Source of the DNA: Leishmania infantum JPCM5
Taxonomy: Eukaryota > Euglenozoa > Kinetoplastea > Trypanosomatida > Trypanosomatidae
Length of the DNA: 64,000 nt
Direction of reading: 5' to 3'
Assembly (NCBI RefSeq): GCF_000002875.2
Contig: NC_009407.2
Location: 664,001 to 728,000, forward strand
In this document: positions 10,446 through 21,570 of the stretch, piece by piece
How the letters are laid out: each line of letters begins with the position of its first letter
Position numbering within the stretch: position 1 is the stretch's first letter
Program-made: the position numbers and the translations under genes
Notes under the pieces: model-generated
Seen by the model: the letters and a program-made list of their open reading frames with translations, nothing else
The model's database searches: none
Told to the model about the DNA's origin: nothing

Positions 10446-11230
10446 ATGGTGAACAGCGTGCGGCCGACGAGGATCAATGAAACCACCACATCCACGCGCA
10501 CCCATGCCTGCGCAACCGGGAGGGGGGCAACGGCTTCGCACGTGCAAGGTGCCCTGGGGAAAATCCCTGCTGCGCTTGTGACGTTGAGGAACATCATCGC
10601 GGACGTGAAGGGCTGCGCTGGTGAGGCTCCTATGCTTGCGCTGAGCGCGGAGAGGGATGCACTACCGCTGACATAGCTGACGCATGTGCCGTCCAAGTCG
10701 CAGAACCCCGGCGTGCGGTGCGTGCCAGCGGCCATGACACGCGCACGGCGTGCTTGATGGATGCTGTGGAGATGATGTGCGAGATGCGGGAGAGGGCCAA
10801 GGACACGGTGCGCTTCGTCTTCAAGCACTTGGAGGAGGGGTGCCCGGGTGGTGCGAAGCAGGTGGTACAGGCGGGCGCAACGGACGGCGTGCCAAAGATC
10901 TTCGGCCTACACAGAAGGGCAATCCTGTCTGTCGGGCACCCTTCCTCTTCGCCTCTCGTACTGGTATTGCCTCCGATGTCGTGACCGGCGTTGACATCGT
11001 AGCGCACATCACTAGTGGCCAAGCTTCCGCTCAGCGGCTGTGCGAGGGCCCGGCCATGATCGTGAGCGGCACCTCGATGAACCTGCATACGGTTGTGTCA
11101 CGGCGCCTTGCTGCGTCTAGGGTGCCGGGGATCGTCTTTGTGACGCTGCACTCCGGTGCCGGCACTTTCAACGTGCACCTCGCTGTGACTGCACGGGCAA
11201 CGTGCGTGTCTCCCGCTCCCATCTTCTGGA
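10446..11230 (+). pseudogene. Decayed N-acyl-L-amino acid amidohydrolase (M20D/HipO-like)
   Basis: A broken M20D metallopeptidase gene spread over three frames. From the ATG at 10446 the frame carries the family's pre-catalytic block (ALSAERDALPLT, intact form RADxDALPLTE) and stops at a TAG at 10674-10676, where Glu is expected. A frameshift before 10718 brings in the metal-binding segment as ASGHDTRTAC, with Ser replacing the usual Cys of ACGHD, then MCEMRERAKDTVRFVFKHLEE with the catalytic Glu pair near 10832, and GGAKQVV. A second shift at about 10900-10920 moves to the dimerisation domain: TVVSRRLAASRVP and TLHSGAGTFNV. A third shift near 11190 brings in TGNVRVS. The last roughly 140 residues of a normal 390-400 residue protein are missing. 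Identity rests on remembered family motifs. The damage is seen directly. Confidence 0.82.
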
Positions 11231-11259
11231 CTCGTGTTTTGGCTGAAGCCGCCGTGTGA

Positions 11260-13362
11260 CGCTGCCCACCAGCGAACCCCGCCCCTCTTCTTCCTCTCTG
11301 CTGTGCCCGCCTGCCTCCACCTCTCCGTGTGTCTATGCGCGCGCCCCTCGTTCGCAATCGCGTCTCCTCTCTCTCGCAGTGTTTCCCTTCACTCCCTGTG
11401 ACCAAAGCAGGCCTGACGAGATGCCCGGCGTGAGCGTAGGTGTGTGTAGGCACTGACGGCTGTAGGGCGCGGTGGCGGGGCGGGGGTGGACACTTTACCC
11501 TCCAGCCGATCGCTGGGCCCGGCGTGTCCCTCATTCCCGGCCGAGTGCCAGTCTCATCATCCTTTTGCTCCCTCTCTCTCTGAGCTGTATCTCTTTTCCT
11601 TTTACACTGACCGCAGCGGCGGCGGCAGCAGCAGCAAAAAGCAACACGATGTCTGTTGAACACTGACGCGCGTACGCACTGCTGTGACATCACCGTGTGC
11701 TTGCGCGTGCCTTTGAACCGCGTGTGAGGGAGAGGGCGGCGGCCAAGCGCTGGTCCTGCGGCGAGAAGACAAAGGGCGGATCTCTGGGCGTAGGCGAGAC
11801 TGAGCTGTGTGGGTGGGGCGCATGGCTCATGACATGCCCGTGCCGTGTAAGCCGCACCTGCTCTGCCGGGAAGGGGGGAGGTGGGCGGCGAAGGAACGAA
11901 AGGCGGCAGCGGAGCGCTGACCGCAGAGGATGCCTTGATGTGTACACCCACCCACCCCACGCCCGCTTGCACGCGTGCGTGCACCGATGCACTGCCGCTT
12001 ACATCGTACTGCATCCACTCAGAGGCGTGCCAGCGAGAAACACGAGGTAAGCGGAGAGAGGACATGACGCGGCAACAGCAGCAGCGGCGCAGCAGCATGC
12101 GCCCGTGACGTTCATGAGAGGCTGCACACGCCCCACTGCCTTCTCTGCGATCCACGAGCACCTGCACCTCTGTCGAGGCGCACATCTATCCCTCTTTCAG
12201 TATGCTGCCGCTGATGTGTGTCTTGGCGCCTGTCAGAGTGAAAAATCTGTGCGCACGGGCGTGGCGCGGGAGAGGGCTTGATCGCCTCTCGCCCTCCGTC
12301 ATTTTCCGGAGCTTGTCCACCGCCTCATGTTTCTTACCCCCCTCTCCCACTCCCTCTTGGCGTGCTGGGCTGATCTTGCTCTGCTCCCTCCATCATGCCG
12401 GATGGAGTGTGGCACAGCAGAGCAAGTGCACGCATGCACCCTGGGCTGTACACGGACGCCGCCATGGAGCCGTTCGGTGGTGCATAAGGGTGCTTGCTTG
12501 CTGTGCGCGCCCACGGGGCGCCGAGTCGGTGGCTTCTTCCGACTGCACATCCCCTCCTCCTCTTCTCTACGTGCGCCCTGGCGTTGGCGTCTGTCTTTCG
12601 GTGGACTCTTGCACGGATAAGACGTGCGTCGTGCTACTCTTTGCCGACTCTACGCTCACCCTTTCCTGCCTTTACTCGTCCTCTATCCCTCTCCCTCTGT
12701 TGCACCTTCTCAACCTCTCGCCACCGTTGCATGTGCTTGCCTGGGCGTCATGCTGCTCATGATCATCTCTGCGTGACCCACATGCCACGAAATCACTGAT
12801 GCATGTCTGTGCTCCTCTCTTCTTCTTCGACGGCGGCGTCAGAGCATCCACAACTCTTTCCCTGCCCCGTTCTGTTCTTTGTTGACGAGTGTGACACCAC
12901 GTACGCACACATCAGATCCTATCCTTCGTTCACTGTCATCAGTCGTGTACAGACGCTCCCAAGTTGGTGCACGTGCGCCTGCGTAGCACTTACTGGCCCA
13001 CACACCACACACACACACACTTAGTTCCTTAGTGCTTTAGCCTCTTCTTCTGTCTTCCGCGTTGCCCTCTTTTCGTTCCCCCCGCTTCGATTGCGCAACC
13101 GCCCAGCGTACAAAAGCGCTACGACGCACCTTCCCCCTCCCTCACGCAAAGAAAACGTTTCTGTGCATCTCTTGCCCTCTCTACCGTCATTGTGTCTGTG
13201 CGCGCAACGCCGTAGCGCCCGACTTGTTCTGGTGGACGACATCACGGCGGAGTTTTCGTCTTCTCGCTCTCTCCGCTCTCAGCGAGTACCCACACCATCC
13301 TCCATCGCCGGCTTCGCCCCCCCCCCCCCCTTCTTCCTCCGCCTGCAACGCACAGCTCCAAG
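11260..13362. other. Long spacer between pseudogene and SDH2N
   Basis: About 2.1 kb without a supportable gene. It contains pyrimidine tracts near 11278-11300 and 11565-11600, a CA run at 13003-13020 and a C homopolymer at 13319-13330, just upstream of SDH2N. Part of it may be the lost 3' flank of the pseudogene. A 384-codon minus-strand frame here is low complexity and is not accepted. Confidence 0.5.
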
Positions 13363-14106
13363 ATGCTGCGCAAGGTTGCCCCCCGGCCGTACAAGACCAT
13401 GGTGCGCCGCATGGCCACCACGGACGCGGCTGCGGAGCCGCACGCGAAGAAGGCTGTCCTTCAGCTTGTCCGCTTCGACCCCGAGACGAACTCGTCGCGC
13501 GTAGAGAGCTATGAGTACGACAAGCACCACGAATACATGGTGTTGGACCTGCTCATCGCCGTGAAGGCCCACCAAGACCCTACCCTGGCCTTCCGAAGCT
13601 CCTGCTGTGAGGGAGTGTGCGGTAGCTGCGCCATGAACATCAACGGTATCAACTCGCTGGCATGCATCACGTTCGCCCAGCAAGTCACGACGGTCGCACC
13701 GCTGCCGAACTTCCCGGTGATCAAGGATTTTGTCGTGGACCTGCGCCACTTCTTTCAGCAGTACGCGTACATTCGCCCGTTCGTTCGCAACGCCAACCTG
13801 CACCGAAGTCAGGTGGACAGCATTGTGGAGCGGTACCACAGCGTCGCTCGCGTTCTGAGCGGTGTGAGCCCTTCTGAGGGGCAGGCGATGGAGAAGGCGC
13901 AGGAGGAGCTCGCCTCTGTGCAGAAGAGGGAGACGACGGTGGCGGCTCTGCTGCGCATTGCCGACGCTGCCGTGGATGCCGGCAATGCGACGCAGGCGCT
14001 CTCCGTGCTAGAGAAGGTGGAGCAGCAGGGCGTCGTGCTCGATTCGACGAAGGTGACGGAGATGATTGAGCGCGCGCTCAAGAACTTCGCTGCCACATCA
14101 AAGTGA
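13363..14106 (+). CDS. SDH2N: Succinate dehydrogenase iron-sulfur subunit, split N-terminal half
   Basis: A 247-residue mitochondrial complex II subunit carrying only the plant-type ferredoxin half of SdhB. The [2Fe-2S] ligands are C81, C86, C89 and C101 in the pattern C-x4-C-x2-C-x11-C, the same spacing as in ordinary SDHB. The flanking words GVCGSCAMNING and SLACI are conserved. The bacterial-type ferredoxin half, with the CxxCxxC motifs for [4Fe-4S] and [3Fe-4S], is absent. After about residue 140 the protein becomes an Ala/Glu-rich helical extension. Trypanosomatids are known to encode SDH2 as two separate proteins, SDH2N and SDH2C, assembling as a heterodimer. The basic N-terminus (MLRKVAPRPYKTMVRR) fits a mitochondrial presequence. 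No candidate for the other half is in this window. Confidence 0.92.
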   Translation: MLRKVAPRPYKTMVRRMATTDAAAEPHAKKAVLQLVRFDPETNSSRVESYEYDKHHEYMVLDLLIAVKAHQDPTLAFRSSCCEGVCGSCAMNINGINSLACITFAQQVTTVAPLPNFPVIKDFVVDLRHFFQQYAYIRPFVRNANLHRSQVDSIVERYHSVARVLSGVSPSEGQAMEKAQEELASVQKRETTVAALLRIADAAVDAGNATQALSVLEKVEQQGVVLDSTKVTEMIERALKNFAATSK

Positions 14107-14334
14107 AGCGTGACGCCGACGACGGGCGCTAAGAAAGGGGGATGAGGGACAGGAGCAGCTCACAACACAGAGGCCGATGGCGATGATCGTCGACAACGAC
14201 TGCGCCTCTCCCCTTGCCTGGGCACAGACTTACACAATGCTCTCGCACACGTACACTGCGACAGCTCGGGGAGGGAGCGAAATGCTCAGCTGTGTGTCTC
14301 TCTCATGCATGCCCTCATCGCCGCCTCCGCCCAG

Positions 14335-14860
14335 ATGACGGAAGGCACACCGCAGTGAGTGGCATCACAGGGCGCAGCAACCCCGCCACGCTCTGCGTGT
14401 GGGGAGAAGCCAAGCAGCCTCCACCTATCCCATGCCAATGCCGAGCAAACCGCTGGTGGTGACGGGGCCCAGCACCCACGACGTAGGGGAGTCAGAGCGG
14501 TGCATCGCTACGGATGTCGGCGGCCGGGTCCTGGACGGCGGTGCGTCGGAGCGGCCTGCGACGGCGCACGTGCTTGCGCCTTTTATATGTGGCAGGCAGA
14601 GCTTCAACGCGACTTGAGCGTGCCCCACACACCAGGCCCTCGCACTGCCCACCTGGTGGGAGGAGCCCCGAGTGTCGCGCCGAGGGACGCCACCAGGGGT
14701 GGCGACCGGGGATGGTGGGCGCGGCTGTGAGGCGACCCGCAACGCGGGTGAGTGGGTAGAGGTTTGGGGCAGGGGCTGTGCGCCGGTGACCGAGTCGGCG
14801 CACTGCTGCAACTCGTGTCTACGGCTTCTTCGCAGCACGGGATGAGACCTGTGACTCGCC
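14335..14860 (+). repeat. SIDER-like degenerate retroposon, copy A
   Basis: A dispersed element of about 525 bp in the 3' flank of SDH2N, related to copies at 23952-24436 (same orientation) and 56757-57125 (opposite). Shared landmarks in order: a block with GTGGCATCACAGGGC, then CCTATCCCATGCC, then ATCGCTAC.GATGTCGGC, then CCCTCGCACTGCCCAC, and a hairpin at 14688-14704 (CGCCACC...GGTGGCG). It ends near a CACGGGAT...CCTGTGAC block. Size, position in a 3' flank and degenerate copies fit Leishmania SIDERs. The class assignment is inferred from these properties, not from an alignment. This is the most diverged of the three copies. Confidence 0.6.
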
Positions 14861-15906
14861 GGTTGGTGGCGCCTTACCTTGTGTGCCATCTCCGCTTTTT
14901 GGGTGTCTCTTTGTTTTGTGGCGGCATATTTGCGCGGTGGTGTGCGCGCGCGGGCGGGCGTGTGATGCGGTGGAGGGGGCCCTTGCGCGTGTCCGATGTG
15001 TTTTGTGTTCTTCGTTCATGTGCGCGGAGCTGTCCGTCTCCCGACCACGCCACGGGCACGCGCGCCGCTCTTTTTCGTCTCTGCGTGTGTCGTCTGTCTG
15101 TCAGTGGTTAAGGATTAACAGCCGCCGCCATTCATGTCCGCGACTGCCCGCAGGTGGAGTGGTCCGACCTGCAGAGCTCCACGCAGCGTGGCGGAAGTAT
15201 CGCGCAGGGCAGCAGCACCCTCTTTTGCTTTTTCGTGTGCGTTCGTAGACAGAGCAGCACACGGACCCGCCCGTGAGGCTACACCTTATTGGTAAAGAAG
15301 CAAGGGGGCAAAACGGAACGGAAGGCGGGCGGCTGAGGCACGAGAGAACCCGTTGCACACGCGTCTGCGCTATGAGGGAGCGCCTCTAAGCTTGTGTAGT
15401 GACGGGGGCCGGAAGTGATGAGGGAGTCGCAAGCTGTTACTCCTCTAGCCTTAACCGCCCCTCTCCCACTCTCTCCATGCTTCCCCAAGCGTTGCGCAAG
15501 GGCCGCCAGTTGTCTTGACAGGGCTAATGCAAGCAAGTGTGCGCCTCCCTCATCGAGAGGGTCGTCTCGCGCGCTCTCTGAGCACACGCGTCGCGCATCG
15601 AATCACACGAATGCCGTTGAAGAGAGGGTGAACATGGACGCGCTTCACCAGCTTCAGGTGCGATTGCCTCCCCTCTTCTGACTTGCTGCTCCGTTACATC
15701 AGTGGCGGACTGTGTGCGTCGCCCATCGCTCGCGCCTTCAGCTTCGGGCTCACCATGACAGCATCCCTCCTTTCCACGCACCATCTTGCTTGTTTTGTGT
15801 CTAATGCGCATTGCGGACATCGCCGCCTCCACACTCTCCGCTGCACCCCCGTGTGTGTGTGTTGGGGACTCGATCTGTTCTGGCCCGCGTCAACACCATC
15901 GTATGA

Positions 15907-15907
15907 T

Positions 15908-15935
<28 letters not shown>
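15907..15935. repeat. CA dinucleotide microsatellite
   Basis: An uninterrupted CA run of about 14 units in the spacer upstream of the first DHHC gene. Confidence 0.95.
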
Positions 15936-15938
<3 letters not shown>

Positions 15939-16397
15939 AAAGCGTCTTTTGGCGTGCTTGTGCGACTGCGAACCGCCGTTGCTGTTTTCTCGTGTTGTTG
16001 CTGCTTCGCTTAGCCTCGTTGGCCTGCGCATCACCGCACTGCTCTCGGTTTGGCGCGCCTCCGTGTGCAGGCGCCTTTCTCTTCCTCTGGGTGTGGCTCT
16101 GACCGCCACGTCGTGGTTCTTGACGAAGGCCGCAGACACACTCGCGGAAAACTCCATCTCTTTGTTCCTCACCTTCCTCTGCTCCATCCACAGAACAACC
16201 CACCCGCGACCCTGCACCTTGCGGTGCCCGTACAGCTACCTTCTGCTCCCCTCTTGTATCTTCGTCACTTGTGTGCACGACTACTCGCTGCGGACTCGTC
16301 ACTTGCTCTGCGCTCTGTTTTCTGAGGGGCATCTGCTTGTGCTGCTGCTGCTGCTGCTGCTGTCGCCCACTCGTTGATTTTGAAAAGCGGTTTTGTA

Positions 16398-17363
16398 ATG
16401 TGCGAGGGTAGTATACACACAGTGAGGCCTCGCACCTGCAGCGGGTGGTGCGCGCTGGCATGCAGTTACATCCCGTGCGTGGTTGCCATAGCTCTCATCG
16501 CGGTCAACATTATTCCATACCACCTCTGCTTCCTCAGAAGGCTTCGCGCCGCGTGCGAGATCGGCAACGCGTCCTTTGTGTACTACTACTACTGTGTTGT
16601 GGTGATGGTTTTTGCCGAGGTGATGGTGTACGGCAACTTCTTGCTGGCCATCTTCACCTGCCCTGGTTTCGTGCCGCACGAGCCGTGGTCGGAGGCCCCG
16701 GTGTACCAGGGCCGGTCTGTCAGTGACAACCCGTACGAGGTGTTCGAACTTGACCGGGTCGGTAGGCTTCGCTACTGCAGTTTCTGCAAGCAGTTCAAGC
16801 CGGACCAGGCTCATCACTGCCACACATGCCACTGCTGCGTCTACCGCATGGATCACCACTGCCCATGGATCAACAACTGCGTCGGCCGTGGGAACAGCAA
16901 GTTCTTTCTGCTGTTTGTTGGCTACATCCCTGTCGGCGCCTTTCACATTGTGCTTACGTCGCTCTTCAGCTGCGTCTTCCACTTCCCGAAGTTTTTCGAT
17001 ATGGCGCTGCAGGACGACAGCGTCTTGCAAAGTATGGTCATCATCTTATCGATTATCTTCTCCACCGTCATGGGCATCTGCTTCCTGGCGTTCGCACTGC
17101 ACTTCGCATGCATGGCGTACCGTGGCCAGACCTCCGTGTCGCGTATGATCGCCTCTAAGAAGCATCCCGACGAGCTAGAGCAAGCTCGCAAGCGCCAGGC
17201 CGAAGATCGAGCCTTCTACATGTTTGACCTCTTCGGTAGCGATCAGCGGTGGCACCGGATGATACTCCCCTTCAAGCCTGACCACGACATCCGTCGCGCG
17301 CCACACGGCTACGCGCGTCGATTCGGCGGCTCCGCAGATGTGCTCTTCATGAGCCCCGTGTAG
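16398..17363 (+). CDS. DHHC palmitoyltransferase (first of three)
   Basis: A 321-residue protein S-acyltransferase that would attach palmitate to cysteines of membrane-associated proteins. Four hydrophobic segments flank the active site: about residues 15-40, 55-80, 171-198 and 213-241. The cysteine-rich domain at about 124-172 has the repeated HHC/CxxC pattern and the catalytic DHHC at 152-155, followed by the usual PW (DHHCPW). CPGFVP after TM2 resembles the family's DPG region. The TTxE-like motif after TM4 is weak (QTSVSRM). The frame opens at a TTG at 16374; the ATG at 16398 is used. It is the shortest and most canonical member of a three-gene cluster. Confidence 0.9.
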   Translation: MCEGSIHTVRPRTCSGWCALACSYIPCVVAIALIAVNIIPYHLCFLRRLRAACEIGNASFVYYYYCVVVMVFAEVMVYGNFLLAIFTCPGFVPHEPWSEAPVYQGRSVSDNPYEVFELDRVGRLRYCSFCKQFKPDQAHHCHTCHCCVYRMDHHCPWINNCVGRGNSKFFLLFVGYIPVGAFHIVLTSLFSCVFHFPKFFDMALQDDSVLQSMVIILSIIFSTVMGICFLAFALHFACMAYRGQTSVSRMIASKKHPDELEQARKRQAEDRAFYMFDLFGSDQRWHRMILPFKPDHDIRRAPHGYARRFGGSADVLFMSPV

Positions 17364-18317
17364 TCGGCAAGCGTGATTGGGGGGGGGGGAGGAGGGCACA
17401 GACACGCGCAGCTGTCGTGTGCGCGACAGGTCTCTCTGTGCATCCTGCCGCTGTTGGCACTTTGGTGTAGAGGGTGGTGGAGGCGCGCTACTACGGACAC
17501 ACATGTGTGCTTGCTTGTGGCGCACGTGGCTGCGCGAGAGCCGCGCTTCGCTTCGCCGCCACCTCTCGCGTTTTCATGGACGACCCTCTCACACCTTGTT
17601 GGAGGAGGATGCGGTTGCCTCTTGTCGCGCGGCACCGCTTCGCCTCCAAGTCATCAACAACCCTCCCTTCGCTATTCTTGTTGCTTCGCGCGTGCACACA
17701 GGCGGTGATGATGGCTCTGACACCCGTGCAGTGCGTGTGGTCGTGGGCGTATTCGCCCTCAATCCTGCTGCCCCTCCTTTCTTGTTTGTGAGCACCCCCT
17801 CTCTGGTTCTGAGAGACGGGCGTAACCCGTATATGTGGCGGTGGTGGGGAAGGGCTCTGCGTGAACCTGTATGATGATGCCGTAGTAGCTTCAGACTCTG
17901 ATACCGTGGGGAAGCAGCATGAAGCTGTCTCTGTAGCGAGTGAGCCAACTGGCTGGCAATGCGATCTTCCGAGTTTATTCCAGCGCTCACGACGCACGCG
18001 CGTGGATGCTGAATGGATACCACCACTGCCCTCAGCTGCAGCGTGATACGGGAGCCATGCGACCTCCATCACTTTACATATATATTGCCCAATGGCACCT
18101 TTCTAGACAACCCTTCCATCCGCGTGTCTGCCCCCCTCCTTCCTCCCCCCTCGCACTATCATCATCAGCTACACGCGGACTGCAAACGTGCATTCTTGCG
18201 CTTCCTTTCACTTTCTCTGTAACATCGCCGTGAAAGACTCGCCCCCTTCCCTCCCCCTCCCCCAGTTGTGGCACCACTCAGAACTAGAGGCGAGGCAGCG
18301 ACGCACCTGCGGGCTAG
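17364..18317. other. Spacer between first and second DHHC genes
   Basis: No gene seen. It contains a G run at 17380-17390 and pyrimidine tracts at about 18128-18155 and 18240-18265 before the next gene. Confidence 0.55.
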
Positions 18318-19793
18318 ATGAGAGGACATCATCTGCATGATCGCCGCGACAACAGCGGCGGCAATGCCTACAAGGTGAACTGCCGTTGCCTGAACGTGCA
18401 CGCCCACCCAGAGCCAACGACGGGGTTCAGTGAGAAGTGTATGATGTGCTGCGGCTACTCCATTCCCGTCTTTGTCGCGATTATGATCATGGCGCTCGCG
18501 CTTGCAAGTGATGCCTACAGCATCCGTTTGATTGCTCTGCACCGACACGATGCCTGGCGCATCGTCGTGTGCTTAGTCGTGCTCGTCTTGACAACCGTCA
18601 TGGGCCTTCTCGTACTATGGTCTTACTACGCCGTCATCTTCGTCTCTCCAGGCTTTGTGCCACATGATCCGTGGGCGCATCCGCCCTCGTACGCCGGTCC
18701 CTCACTCCGCCCACACGGCGGAGTCGAACAGGCCTTTGTTCCGCAGCTTTATCAATACCCCCCGCAGCAGCAGCTGCACCCGCCAGGGCCGCAGCAGCCA
18801 CATGCGGGCTCGCCCGGCTCACTGGCGACGCGGTCTTCTAGTCTGTCGGGCGTCAGTCGACCACAAACAACCAACAACGTGCTTGTACCTGCTCCTTCCG
18901 ACGGCACGGACGGCGCCAGTTCACTGCGCGCCGGCCACCCAAAGTCCCCGCCGGTCATCGCTTCTGTCGCCGAGGCTGATAACGGTGCATGCACTCCGTT
19001 GCGGACTGCCGGCAATACCGGTGCTCCTCGCGGTGGCGACGGCAGGGATGCGATCATTGTCCACGTTGATGAGGCGTCGCCGACACGCTTTCAGCACGCC
19101 AGACCGCCTGACTACTTTACTGCCCCACTCGCAGGATCACCAGAGCAGCAGCAGCACCCCAACCCGCCCATGTGTCTGAACCCGTACAAGGTTACAACGC
19201 TGGACCGTAGCGGGCGCCTGCGTTTCTGCAACGTATGTCATCTTTACAAGCCAGACGGCGCCCACCATTGCAGTGTCTGCGGCCGGTGTGTGTATAACTT
19301 CGATCATCACTGCCCCTTCGTGAACAACTGCGTTGGCCGCAATAACTACAAGCTGTTTGTGGTCTTCTTGCTCTACAGCAGCGTCGGCGCGACTCTGGGG
19401 GGCTGCCTCATGCTCGTTACGATCTTCGCCGTCGACAAAGACGCATTCATGGATAAGCTGATGTGGATAGCGGTGCCCGCGTTGGATTTGGTTTTCGGTG
19501 CCTCGCTGTTGATGTTCTACAGCCAACACCGCCTTCTTCTGAGCAACGGGCAGAGCACGTTGGAGAGTCTCATTGAATCTCAAAAAGATCCCTGTTCGGG
19601 GAGTTGCTGTACCTGCAAGCGCCCTCGGCTCACCCCGGAGCAGAAGGAAGAGGCTGCGCGGCAGCGCAAGGAAAAGATCGAGCGGCACCAACGCACGCTG
19701 ATGGGCAAGGAGTCGCCATTCTGGCGGAGATATGCCCCGCTGCCGGTGCGCACAGACGACACCGCAGATGATACCGTGCCGGGGACGGTCTGA
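18318..19793 (+). CDS. DHHC palmitoyltransferase (second of three)
   Basis: A 491-residue S-acyltransferase. Two hydrophobic segments (about 46-65 and 75-105) precede a long, probably disordered Pro/Gln/Ser-rich cytosolic insert of about 180 residues. The cysteine-rich domain (about 298-348) carries DHHC at 329-332, followed by [11 protein letters not shown]. Two more hydrophobic segments follow (about 345-370 and 377-397), then an STLE motif matching the family's TTxE. The C-terminal tail has a short Cys cluster (CSGSCCTCK) that could itself be acylated, and a charged Arg/Lys/Glu helix. It shares organisation with both neighbours, which suggests an old tandem duplication. Confidence 0.9.
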   Translation: MRGHHLHDRRDNSGGNAYKVNCRCLNVHAHPEPTTGFSEKCMMCCGYSIPVFVAIMIMALALASDAYSIRLIALHRHDAWRIVVCLVVLVLTTVMGLLVLWSYYAVIFVSPGFVPHDPWAHPPSYAGPSLRPHGGVEQAFVPQLYQYPPQQQLHPPGPQQPHAGSPGSLATRSSSLSGVSRPQTTNNVLVPAPSDGTDGASSLRAGHPKSPPVIASVAEADNGACTPLRTAGNTGAPRGGDGRDAIIVHVDEASPTRFQHARPPDYFTAPLAGSPEQQQHPNPPMCLNPYKVTTLDRSGRLRFCNVCHLYKPDGAHHCSVCGRCVYNFDHHCPFVNNCVGRNNYKLFVVFLLYSSVGATLGGCLMLVTIFAVDKDAFMDKLMWIAVPALDLVFGASLLMFYSQHRLLLSNGQSTLESLIESQKDPCSGSCCTCKRPRLTPEQKEEAARQRKEKIERHQRTLMGKESPFWRRYAPLPVRTDDTADDTVPGTV

Positions 19794-20279
19794 TGGTGTG
19801 GGGAGGGCTAGTCCCCCTGCATGGACATGAGCATATCTGCGCTGTATGTGTGCCACGATTCACCGGCATGGTTGTGCGCGTTCACCCTCCCCCTCCACCG
19901 AGCTCGATACTGCGGCGGCCTGCCGATCACCCGTGGCTCTTTGTGCTCCCGCAGCCCCGGAGGCTCTCCGGACTCGAAAAATATACTGTCTTCTTGTGCT
20001 GCGTAGTTGCTGCCTCTGTTTGTTGCTTGATGCGCGTGCGGGCGTGTGGGCGTGCTTCCTCTCCTGAAGGAGCCCGCGCCGCCGTGCTGTCTTTGTGTTA
20101 TGCCGCTGAGAACTTGTTTTCTTTCTTTTTTTGTCGCTCTTCCTTGCTGGCACGTGTGTCTGTGTAGACTTCATGGCGCTGCAGTGACGCATGTTGCCAT
20201 GACAGGGTACTGTGCCATGCGCTAAGTGTCTCAACGCATTACCTCACCATCAACGCAGCACGCCGACGCAATGCACAAC

Positions 20280-20690
20280 CACAGCTCACCCACCACTGCT
20301 GCACTGCGGCTGAGCCCAGGTCGTCTAGGACGAGCCGTTCTGCCGTCGAGTCGGTCCGTGGCGCTGACGAGCTCTTCCGGTCCCTCCTCCTCCCTTCTTC
20401 GCATGCGTGCTGCGCGATCAGCGCCACATGGACCTGGGCGCACTGCACGCTTCAACCCACGCGGGCCGCGCCCAGGGGCCTGGTCGAGGGGCGGAAGCGG
20501 TGGCCTCCGTCGTGCGGGCAGCAGGGGCTGGTGGCCCGGGCGCATGCCACGTGAGCCCAGGGAGGAGGTTGGCCAGCTGCAGGCCAGGGCCCACTGAGAT
20601 CCTGCACTCGGTCCGTACGCTGTGCCACTTCCGCTGAGTTGCTTCAAGCCGCGGCATCCCACAGCGTGGCACGGTGACTCGCCACATGAG
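20280..20690 (+). repeat. Possible diverged SIDER-like element
   Basis: A GC-rich block whose 3' end (CTTCAAGCCGCGGCATCCC followed by GGTGACTCGCC) resembles the 3' ends of copies A and B. The interior similarity is too weak for me to align by eye. Confidence 0.28.
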
Positions 20691-20965
20691 CGCTTCACTG
20701 GCTCGACGGCCTCATTCGGGGTGTTGTCGTCACGCTTCCGGCATCTGTGCCTCATCAGCCCACTCGGTCGGGATGTAGAAGATGCTGCATACTTCGCACA
20801 CATGCACTGTGGAGTTGACTCGCACGGACCTCTTCGTGCCTCTTCCGTGCATCCCTCGTGCTCTGCTCACGTGTGGAGGCTTTCTTCGGATGGGACGCGC
20901 CATGCCAGCGATGGGTGAAAGCGCCTGCACACAGCTCATCGCGTGCTTATTTTTGCTGAATCCTC

Positions 20966-21180
20966 GAGACGGTCTGTGCTGAGCGGGCCCAAGAGCGGTC
21001 AAAGACGGTAAATCTCTCCGGCGCCGCGCAAGCCCGGATCTGTCCCCCAACACCGAGAGTCTGCAGCCAACACCCGAGGTCGGGCTGCAGGCTGCGTGGC
21101 TTCCCCCTCCCCCCTCCCACATTCCCCACAGAGTGGGCACCAGGCGCGGATACCACCGGTCAGGTGTCCTCCGCCATCCT
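20966..21180 (+). repeat. 215-bp direct repeat, copy D1
   Basis: Nearly identical to 21571-21786 over its whole length. Shared stretches include GAGCGGGCCCAAGAGCGGTC, the GCGCAAGCCCGGATCTGTCC block, a CCCCCTCCCCCCTCCCAC tract and CACAGAGTGGGCACC. Near its 3' end, ACCACCGGTCAGGTG parallels the hairpin region of the SIDER-like copies. One arm base of that stem is changed here. Confidence 0.85.
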
Positions 21181-21570
21181 GCGGGGCGGTATCAGCAGAA
21201 GGGAAAGAGTAGCGAAGCACAGCGGCACGTTGCGCGTTGGTTTTTCTGACGCGCACACACACGGAGGTCTGTGGCGTGCCACGCCCTTGTCTAGGCCTTT
21301 GATCAGAGCTGCACTATGGCACGGACGCTATCGAAGCCCTTGTACTCTCACTCCTGTCCTTCTCCTTGCATTCACTTGTTCCGTTCTCGTGCCGCACCGC
21401 GACGTAGCCCTCGGCGAGCATAACGTGCTGAGGCAGCTGGGGGAGCCGTTCCAGAGCAGGCGCAAGTGCCTACATGCACCTCGCTTGTACACTTAGGGCC
21501 ACATTTCTGTTGTTTCCCAAGGCGTCATTCGACCGCGAAGACACCGATAACAAGCATTGGCGACGTCGTC

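Larger units (their letters stand above)
14107..16397. other. Spacer downstream of SDH2N with repeat copy A and microsatellites
   Basis: 2.3 kb without a gene. It holds a SIDER-like repeat (14335-14860), a perfect CA run at about 15907-15935 and a CTG triplet run at 16341-16363 shortly before the first DHHC gene. Frames here are simple-sequence or repeat-derived. Confidence 0.6.

Noticed and set aside
11080..11190. QueA-like motif (FVTLH.GAGTF) suggesting a queuosine enzyme
   Set aside because: The short match is explained better by the M20D dimerisation domain, because the upstream GHD and Glu-pair motifs belong to that family.
11031..12185. 384-codon minus-strand frame
   Set aside because: Arg/Ala/Cys/His low complexity, antisense to the amidohydrolase pseudogene over part of its length, and on the opposite strand to every supported gene.
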